A stretch of 64,000 nucleotides of DNA from Actinernus sp. WN-2022. Taxonomy: Eukaryota > Cnidaria > Anthozoa > Actiniaria > Actinernidae. The notes under the pieces were generated by a model, which saw only the letters and a list, made by a program, of their open reading frames with translations, searched no databases and was not told where the DNA came from. Positions 56,822-64,000 of the stretch are shown here, in pieces. Position 1 is the first letter of the stretch, and each line of letters starts with the position of its first letter. The stretch is taken from NCBI GenBank assembly GCA_030867875.1, contig JAOWCC010000026.1, positions 310,001 through 374,000 on the forward strand, in the 5' to 3' direction. The translations under genes and the position numbers were made by a program.

Positions 56822-57817
56822 CGGATTGTTTGTTCTGTCACCTTGGTACCGGAATTGCGAAGAGTAGAGCAGAAAAGACCAATGTTATTGAAGTGCAAAA
56901 ACATAGCTAACTAGTGTAGAGTTTCAGCAGCAAACATTATTTCCGCAGTCAGATAACAGCCATGGTGAGAAATATACCTCTTACTTGGATTAACCTAAGC
57001 CCCTGGTTTGGAATTAAGAGGCATCTTTTACACGCATTCCCAGTTAAAGTGAGCCAAAAGATTGTGCAAAATTGAAAAAAAGATTCATTGATAACGTTCT
57101 CACTGTCACTGCCTTAAACCTACAATACTCTAGAATTAATCTAGAAAGAAATTGGCATGTAATTGTTAATACTTGTGAAGTTATCGTTTTTTTAAATATC
57201 TTAAATCCTGATTATTTTCCATGTAGAAATACGATTGCTGAAATTCTTCAACAGGCAAGCAATGGCAATATACAAAAACAGATAATACCCCAAATATCGT
57301 AATTAAACGTTCTTTCTCTTTTTTTTTTATCAGGCTTTTTAATTCGCTTGTAAACTCCTAAAATGCACCTGATCAAAGTTGCTTACCACTGTAATAGTTG
57401 TTCTTATGCTAACTGTTATATATCGTTACGTTTGTTAAATCAATAACATAATTGATATGCACGTAGAAACAAACTATGCTTGTATCCCCTCATTTTGACT
57501 AAAAAACAGATTTCAGTAATCATTTCGGGGACCGGGATCGTTACTCCATAAAGATCAGACGAGAGTTGAGTGGACTTGCTTTAATCGTTCCCGTTCGCTC
57601 CAACACCAACTCTAACTGCAATTTTACGGCTCTACTTTTATAGAGTAGGTCTAGATACTTTTCCTTGACAGACTACTGTCAATCTACAAGTTTCTTCTGA
57701 TTTGTTAACATCAGTAATAAATGCTGATATAAGGCAACTGGTCGCTGAGAGTAAACAGTGAAAAGATTGACAAAATGAGAATAAAAGATATTCAGGATAT
57801 AAATTTGGCAATGAAAG
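56822..57817. other. No gene seen
   Basis: AT-rich; no coding region, TIR pair or array supported. Confidence 0.4.
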
Positions 57818-57821
57818 TTAA

Positions 57822-59228
57822 AGGAGCTCATTCAACCAAGATGCATTGCGAGTCACTGTTATTGTTTTCATACGGGAAACTACTTGAAATCGGACAGCTG
57901 CCAATCAGAAAATGTGATATCGGGCTGTTTATAAATAGAGTTTACGAGTTGAACTGAATGGCCGAGATCGGCGGGGAGATCTATTGCCTTTATACTTGAA
58001 GAAATATAATAGAATGAGCGGAATTACTACGGTTCTTCGATCAAAATTCCTCGACGTGATGCTAGCCATCGATCTCATGCTCGATCTAGCGAACCAACTT
58101 GTCCAACTTCTGGACCAAGTTCCAGCGATGCAGATCGTGTGGCAAGGAAATTAATCAATTCTACGATAGCGTTATACATTTAGAGTTCTTTCCTTTCTAG
58201 GCTTGTGCATGCAAGAACGTGTAGTCGAAAGAAAGGAGCTAGGTTGTCCCTGCCAAAATGCTGGTTTGAAATGTTGAAGTACTATATTGTTTGCCACATT
58301 CTATTTGTGTTCAAGGTCCGTGCGTTCTCCACACCACATTTTGACTCGCCAAATGCCAATGTGTAATATGCAAATTTTAAATCAAATTTGAGGAATCGAA
58401 TCCGTATAAATGTTATTGTTTGTTAGCCTGAATTTCAGCCGGTTTGTGTCATTTTAAAAGCCCCTTGACTTCCGTTAATCGTACATTGGATATACTGGGT
58501 AAAAAAATTCGATCAATCAGTTTTCTGAGCGCCCAGCGGCACTTGATTGAACTTGAAGTTTTATATTCATCAGCAAAGAAACATTTATAAAATAGGTTTC
58601 CACTTTACAGCCGCTCATGCAGATATCAACACAACATTTCACTTTTACTTACTTTAATTGTCTCAGCGTTGTCCATGTACATTGAGCGAAAACCAAGACT
58701 ATAAGACTAAGAGAGAAACTGCGAGATTTGTAATCTTGCATGTACCGCGCGTGTACCGCCTACTCGAGTCTTCAGTCAAAGCAATTTGCTTTAAATGTTG
58801 TAAGTGTCCGATAATGATAAGCAAAAGGCCCAGCTCTTCTCAGTGACCTTTAAATTTCTTGTCATTTAGGTCTGCGGGCCGATCAAGCCAATGTAGAAAG
58901 GCCCTGGTTTGGATAAACTGTAGGAATTACGATCAACCAGTCGGCTAACTCCAGTACAGGCTCTAGTAATAACTTCACTGACCAAAGGCGACTCCCAGAG
59001 TACGTTCAATATTTCCCCTGGCAGGTGAAAATTCGGAAATATATGACTGAATACAAAAGCTAATAAATAAGGAACATTTTCCCCTATAAGTAATCAACTG
59101 GTATGCCCCTGTGAGACCGATGGAATAGGATTTGTTTCAAGAAGCTCTCCAGAGCCATTATCGGGGGCCCCGAAAATGGCCGATCGAGAAATTTGAGCTC
59201 GCAATGCATCTTGGTTGAATGAGCTCCT
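57822..59228. mobile_element. 1407-bp element with TTAA duplication
   Basis: 31-bp perfect TIRs beginning AGGAGCTCATTCAACCAAGA. TTAA lies directly outside both ends (57818-57821 and 59229-59232). TTAA targets are used by piggyBac and Kolobok transposons; the terminus does not start with the CCY of piggyBac, so Kolobok-like is my preference. No transposase was found. Confidence 0.75.
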
Positions 59229-59499
59229 TTAACATAGGATTTGCCTAAGTATTAGTACTTACACTTACCGTAACAAAAACTAAATCTTAACCGAAAATAG
59301 TAAAAAAGAGAGAACTTTAGAGTAGAGTCAAAATTTAACTTAGTAAACACTCTATCAGATAGTACGAGGCGGGGCCTATCCTTTAGGAAAACTAGGGACT
59401 GCCTATTTTGTACCCATATGTAATGATCATATAAACATGATACTATGCTTTACTCTAAGCTAACACAAGTTGCCTGTACATAAGTAACAGTAAATATAA

Positions 59500-60300
59500 C
59501 AAGAAGCTGCACGCAGCTTGAACTCCGGCGTATCTTTCGTAACGCGGATGGGCTCATACACCTGCGTGTTTGGCACAGTAAGAACGCACAATCAGATGCG
59601 AAAGTACGCACAGACAGTCTATCTGATAACTTCACACGAGTTAGAACACGAGTGAGCACAAGTAGAACACGAGTGAACACGAGCGAGGTCAAGTACGCCA
59701 GAATACTCTTGGATAACACAGATAGCCCGAAAATACTAGGATACAAATGCTGACGAACTGATCTAAAACTCCACACGAGTCAGAACACGAGTGCACTAGC
59801 GATTCATAAATTTATTTATTTGATATTTAAAAATCAATAATTAAAATTGTGTTATCATCTTAGTTGTTTCGGGTTACCTGTGTTATCAGTGCGGTATACC
59901 CAGCCCCCAAAACACTTGCATCCAAACACTATGAAGATCTGATCTAGAACTTCACACGATTGAACACGAATACACTAACGCTTAATAATTTCAACGAGTG
60001 AACACAAGTAGAACACGATATTAGAAAAGTGTAACACGGACGATATCATACACCTGTACGTTTGGCACTTTAGGAACGCACAATAAGATGCGAAAGTAAA
60101 CACGCACAGTTGATCTGATCTAAAACTCCATACGAGTTAGAACACGAGTGAACACAAGACGAACATGAGTGAACACGAGCGAGGTCAAGTAAGCCAGGAT
60201 ACTCTAAGATAACACAGATAGCCCCAAAATACTACAATCCAAATGCTGAGGATCTGATATAAAACTCCGAGTCAGAACACGACTGCACTAGCGATTTAAA
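59500..60300. repeat. ACACGAGTGAACACGAG repeat array
   Basis: Related segments (GAACACGAGTGAACACGAGC, GATCTGATCTAAAACTCC, GTTTCGGGTTACCTGTGTTA) are reverse complements of the 33.3-33.9 kb array. Segment boundaries are irregular, suggesting nested duplication. Confidence 0.65.
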
Positions 60301-61780
60301 ATTTAACAAGAGCCCATCTGGGCTTTCACTCGGGCCACATGAGATTGAAGATGAAATACACTTTCATTTGAAATCCTTTTAGTAATAACCGAAGGGAAGA
60401 ATTATTAGCTGAATTTAGCAGTCTTTAGGAGTGGCCGGTAGCGCGGTGACATGCATTCTCTGCTCCCCTAGTATATATATTTCTCGTGTATGCAAATTAA
60501 AGAAGTTGACCTCTACTTATTGATGTACCGCACGCTTACATGAGTGTCTCAAATATATGTTTATATTTGTCCCATATTATAAGTTGTATTCCTGTCCACC
60601 TATGATGGAGCTATCAAATGATATATTTCTCTACTGTTCATTCTACCCTGCGGCTCTTTATCGCAGCTCGCGTCCATATCAGGTATTTATTAACTGAAAT
60701 GCCTGTTGGTTATATACCCTCATTCCCAAAACTGATCTGCTCATTATATTACAGAACTATAAAGGGAACTGTTGGAAGCCTTTAATTTCTCGAACCAAAA
60801 CCTCGGCCGTGAGAGGATTCTTGTTTAAGTTGATATTGCTTCGCTCATCATAAATTATTCTGTTCTCCGGGGTATTTCTGACAGCCAAAAACACGCTCAA
60901 AATTATTTTAGTGCATGTTGGCCTACAGATCACGGTGTTTGAGCTTGTATGTATTATGACCGAGAGGCATAAAACCTACGAAATGTACCTCAAACAAGAA
61001 TACCGTCCGATGGCAAAATCTATCAGCGCCACGGAGATGCGCCACGAGGTCAACAAATCGACAAAGAAATGCATATCTATATAAACACGCAATGATTTCA
61101 ACCTCACCGTACCTTAATTCATGACCTGACAAGACACTGTTCAGTTTCACTTTCACTCTCAGCTTTGCTCCTGAGTTTGAGTTCGGCTTTGTTAAAGACT
61201 TCTTGTTGTATGGTATTGTGCAGTATATTTGAGTATACCAATCCACAGAGATTCCAATAACAAAGCCGTGGCGAAAGAGAAGCTTAAACGAGAAATATTT
61301 TGTCCTCCTAGAAAAACACAACATATTGCCCTTTCTATCGAAGAAGCCTTGGTTTCAGCAGAAAGGAAAACGCTAAATTCCAATTCGATATGTGTGGATC
61401 TTTGAGTCCTTCAGGTGGTGTCGTGTCGTACATCTATATAAAATCACAGGCCATCTGGGTAAAAAACGCGGTCCTTGGGCTCCGACAAGAGCGCCAGTTG
61501 CAATATCCTGAGCCTGTTGGAAGGCTTTCGCACGAGTGAAGTTAAATAAAACATTAAACTGCTTACATTTGAGAGATGGGACTCCAAATTTGAGAGAGAT
61601 TTGCTCGCGGATCCACCATTTTGATTTACTGTATTAAATTATGTAAATAAATTAACCTGGCGAGTGTTACGTGACCAGCACAGTGCGATCTGATTGGTGT
61701 GAATTTGACCTTTAACGCATGCGCTGAACGCGTTCTACACTGAATAAAAATAATAATAAAAAAAACGACTTGCATTTTAA
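60301..61780. other. No gene seen
   Basis: No coding or element boundaries are supported. CTCGGGCTGCCTGTGG-like words at about 33935 and, on the opposite strand, at 61787-61807 mark ends of another dispersed repeat. Confidence 0.4.
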
Positions 61781-61839
61781 GACTCGGTGCTGCCACAGGC
61801 AGCCCGAGTAATTTTTTTTTATAATACTAAAATAAATAA

Positions 61840-62560
61840 AATTGTGTTATCATGTTAGTTGTTTCGGGTTACCTGTGCTATCAGTGCGGTACCCAGCCCA
61901 AAACAAATTGCATCCAAATACTATGAGGATTTGATCTAGAACTCCACACAAGTGAACACAAGTACACTAGCTAGTGCTTCATCACTTAATTAACCAACAT
62001 TTACAATTAAAAACAAATTGTTATCTTCTTACTTGTTTCGGGTTACCTGTGTAAATGCCGCGTGAAGCTGCAAAAGCAGCCGATTGCGTTACTACATGTG
62101 ACCCCGTGTGCGCCCATGAATCGTTGCATGTGAGGAACTGTTTTGATTAGTCTGATACTCAATCTGTCGGATTGTGGTCAATAAAAATATTTGTTTGCAG
62201 AAGTACCTACGCACAGTCACATTGCTATTCGGTAGTACGCACACAGCTAATGTCTGCTGGGAGTATTTGTTTTACAACCAAAACATTCGGAGAGTATCCA
62301 TTTATGTTTTACAATTCAATTCAGTTTTTATTTTACACTGTTTAACAAAGAATTACAAATAAAGTGACAAATTAAGCTATAGTAAAGTTGAACAAGTAAT
62401 ATGTGTACGGCAGTCAAAGGAGCACAAGCTTTCGAGTTGACTGCCGTAAATGGTTGGATAGCAAGTAGATTTGGTTACATACATGTATAGAACTTAAGAA
62501 CAAAGCCTGATTTGTACGAAATCTAATAGAACAAAAACAGTATGTAGACTTATGATTACA
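61840..62560. repeat. Inverted copy of the 32.5-33.0 kb repeat
   Basis: Reverse complement of 32550-33020, including TGACTGCCGTAAATGGTTGG, GCTGCAAAAGCAGCCGATTG and CATCCAAATACTATGAGGAT. Divergence is moderate with short indels. Confidence 0.75.
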
Positions 62561-63170
62561 GAGTTACAAAGTGAATATACAAGAAAAACATTTAATTAAA
62601 ATTATTGGGATAAAATATAATAAATATATACATATAAATATATTAACACATGGTACACGTACAGTGAATATACAAATTATATAAAAATATTAAATAGATA
62701 AATGGATTTAATTAACACAAAATCATAATAATAATAAAATAGTAAAAATTGTTATCGGCTTAGTTGTTCCGGGTTACCTGTGTTATCAGTTGCGTTCAGA
62801 CTTTGTATTTTCGGGCTACCTGTGTTGTCTTATTGTTATCAAGAAATGTTTTATTATATAATAAGAGAGGAATGCAATTCGCGCGTAAGGGCAGATCTGA
62901 TTGAGTCAGAAAAATGGAAGATAGGTATGATAAGAGGAACCGTTTGTTTCAAAACACCCCCTTGAAGTTGTAACTTCACTGGGAATGATGTCTAAATCGA
63001 TGTGTAATAAATGAATTGGCAATGTTATATTTGTTCCCACAACACATTATCTCAAAACCAGGGTGGTGTTTAAAAAAAACACGGACATAGTTTCTCCATG
63101 AGAAATTATTTGCCTCCTTCTTGCAGAACTGTCCCTTTCGAATTCCTGGCCCTCTTATTGATCCCCTCGA
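62561..63170. other. No gene seen
   Basis: AT-rich sequence. A further GTTCCGGGTTACCTGTGTTATC relative lies near 62766. GACTAACTTGTCTT is duplicated at about 63170 and 63187, at the 3' end of the chromodomain gene. Confidence 0.4.
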
Positions 63171-63467
63171 CTAACTTGTCTTAAAGACTAACTTGTCTTG
63201 GAGACTGGTTGCATCCTCGTCCGTGGTCTTCATCTTCTTCCGTCTTCCTCCGTCCTCATCTTCTTCCGTCAAACGTGGGTTGCAGAAGGCCTCTACGATC
63301 TCTGTTGGCAAATGTTCAACAGGTTCCCACGTATAGTCTTCTACTCCCCAGCCTTGCCAGGAAACCAGCATTTCTACTTGGCCCCCCCTTTTTCTTTTCT
63401 TCAGGATATTTTCGACGAAGTACGTTTCTGGTAGCACCTCTCGCGCTCATGTTTTCCGTTTACTCAT
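63171..63467 (-). pseudogene. Small chromodomain protein gene with early in-frame TGA
   Basis: ATG at 63467 gives MSKRKT, then TGA (63449-63447), then the same frame continues for about 90 codons as a chromodomain: TYFVENILKKRKRGGQVEML, VSWQGWGVEDYTWEP and LPTEIVEAF. The aromatic residues expected to form the methyl-lysine cage are present (Y/F, W, W). An acidic/basic tail follows, ending KLVFKTS at 63171. The TGA could be a CGA-to-TGA loss, or translation may start elsewhere. Two CCAAT boxes lie 75-110 bp upstream. HP1/Polycomb-type proteins or retroelement chromodomains are the nearest families; with no integrase nearby, a host-type gene is likelier. Confidence 0.6.
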
Positions 63468-63532
63468 CTTCGATCTTTGTCACGTAGTCTGAAAATAGTG
63501 TGCTTTTAAACTTTCCTACGGATCGAAATCAG

Positions 63533-63584
63533 AGCGTTTTCATTGGTTGTTCACAACAACGCCTTTTCATTGGTCGTTCACAAC
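63533..63584 (-). promoter_or_regulatory. Duplicated CCAAT-box promoter segment
   Basis: TTTTCATTGGTTGTTCACAAC and TTTTCATTGGTCGTTCACAAC are tandem copies, each holding a CCAAT box on the minus strand. They sit just upstream of the chromodomain gene start. Confidence 0.45.
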
Positions 63585-63746
63585 TAGAAATAAAACGGTT
63601 CACGGATCGCACTAATGCCGACACACAAGACCGCTCTATTACATAACAATCCGCTAATTAGAACATGATTTTGTCCATGTATGGGTTCACCATAAAAATT
63701 ACCCAGAAGACCTCAGTCGGCTCAGTCGTTGTGGCGTATAGTAATA

Positions 63747-63854
63747 ATGGCGGCTCGTTTGCAGCGTATCTTAAACCCTGAAGTGCGACGTCCGGAGTGC
63801 TATTTTATGTTTATCCTGCAATATTTATGCCATTTTGTGACTATTATCGCTTAA
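63747..63854 (+). CDS. Possible first exon or 35-codon ORF, divergent from the chromodomain gene
   Basis: ATG in the context GTAATAATGGCGG begins MAARLQRILNPEVRRPECYF and runs to TAA at 63854. The context (AATGGCGGC, near CCAAT boxes) resembles a genuine 5' end facing away from the chromodomain gene. No family match, and the window ends soon after. It could equally be a chance ORF. Confidence 0.25.
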   Translation: MAARLQRILNPEVRRPECYFMFILQYLCHFVTIIA

Positions 63855-64000
63855 CTAAATTCTAAAAATGCAATTATTCGCCGTTTCCTTTGTGTTGTTG
63901 CTATTTTGTCCCCCTCCAACGACCATGATTCTTAGCGGTTAAACAAAAGATTGTTTACATTTGACGTCATAGTGTTATAGGACAATTTCAGAGCCAAACA

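Overview
The window is eukaryotic DNA: AT-rich, with spliced reading frames using GT/AG junctions, poly-A/T tracts and very little host coding sequence. The transposon repertoire and the dense short inverted-repeat elements fit an invertebrate metazoan, and an anthozoan cnidarian (coral or anemone) is my best guess. That assignment is inference; no single-copy host marker gene is present to prove it.

Almost everything recognisable is mobile DNA of different ages. Left part (1-12.3 kb): a 142-bp element with 9-bp target-site duplications (TSDs); a PIF/Harbinger gene pair (Myb/SANT-like protein on +, two-exon DDE nuclease on -) with a short inverted-repeat element in the intron; an internally deleted BEL/Pao LTR-retrotransposon remnant; a degraded multi-exon C2H2 zinc-finger gene; a zinc-knuckle fragment; a tyrosine-recombinase remnant. 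At 12.7-16.5 kb elements are nested up to four deep. At 16.85-20.26 kb lies a fold-back element whose long inverted arms carry minisatellite arrays. From 22 to 28.6 kb come further terminal-inverted-repeat (TIR) elements and two abutting LINE 3' ends.

The centrepiece, 35678-40539, is an apparently complete DNA transposon of the ISL2EU type: 101-bp TIRs differing at one base, a 2-bp AT TSD, and two intact convergent genes. One encodes a 747-residue SAP/SWIM/YqaJ-nuclease/PHD-like protein; the other a 468-residue THAP-DDE transposase. A related repeat copy at 25.94-26.78 kb still has the empty insertion site.

Right part (40-64 kb): a 32-bp minisatellite, a LINE end, a 3.7-kb tandem duplication carrying a decayed hAT/ZNF862-like gene (only one copy has a 246-bp insertion), a broken chromodomain plus repeat-protein gene, a 1.4-kb element with TTAA TSDs, repeat arrays inverted relative to 32.6-33.9 kb, and a small chromodomain gene with an early in-frame TGA. 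Two hammerhead-ribozyme-like motifs (34.2 and 53.9 kb, minus strand) show compensating stem changes and resemble those of Penelope-like elements.

The two ISL2EU genes look like a functional pair. The Harbinger genes also look like a pair, but the Myb partner is frameshifted. Most other coding pieces are decayed. Several insertions can be timed against empty paralogous sites inside this same window.
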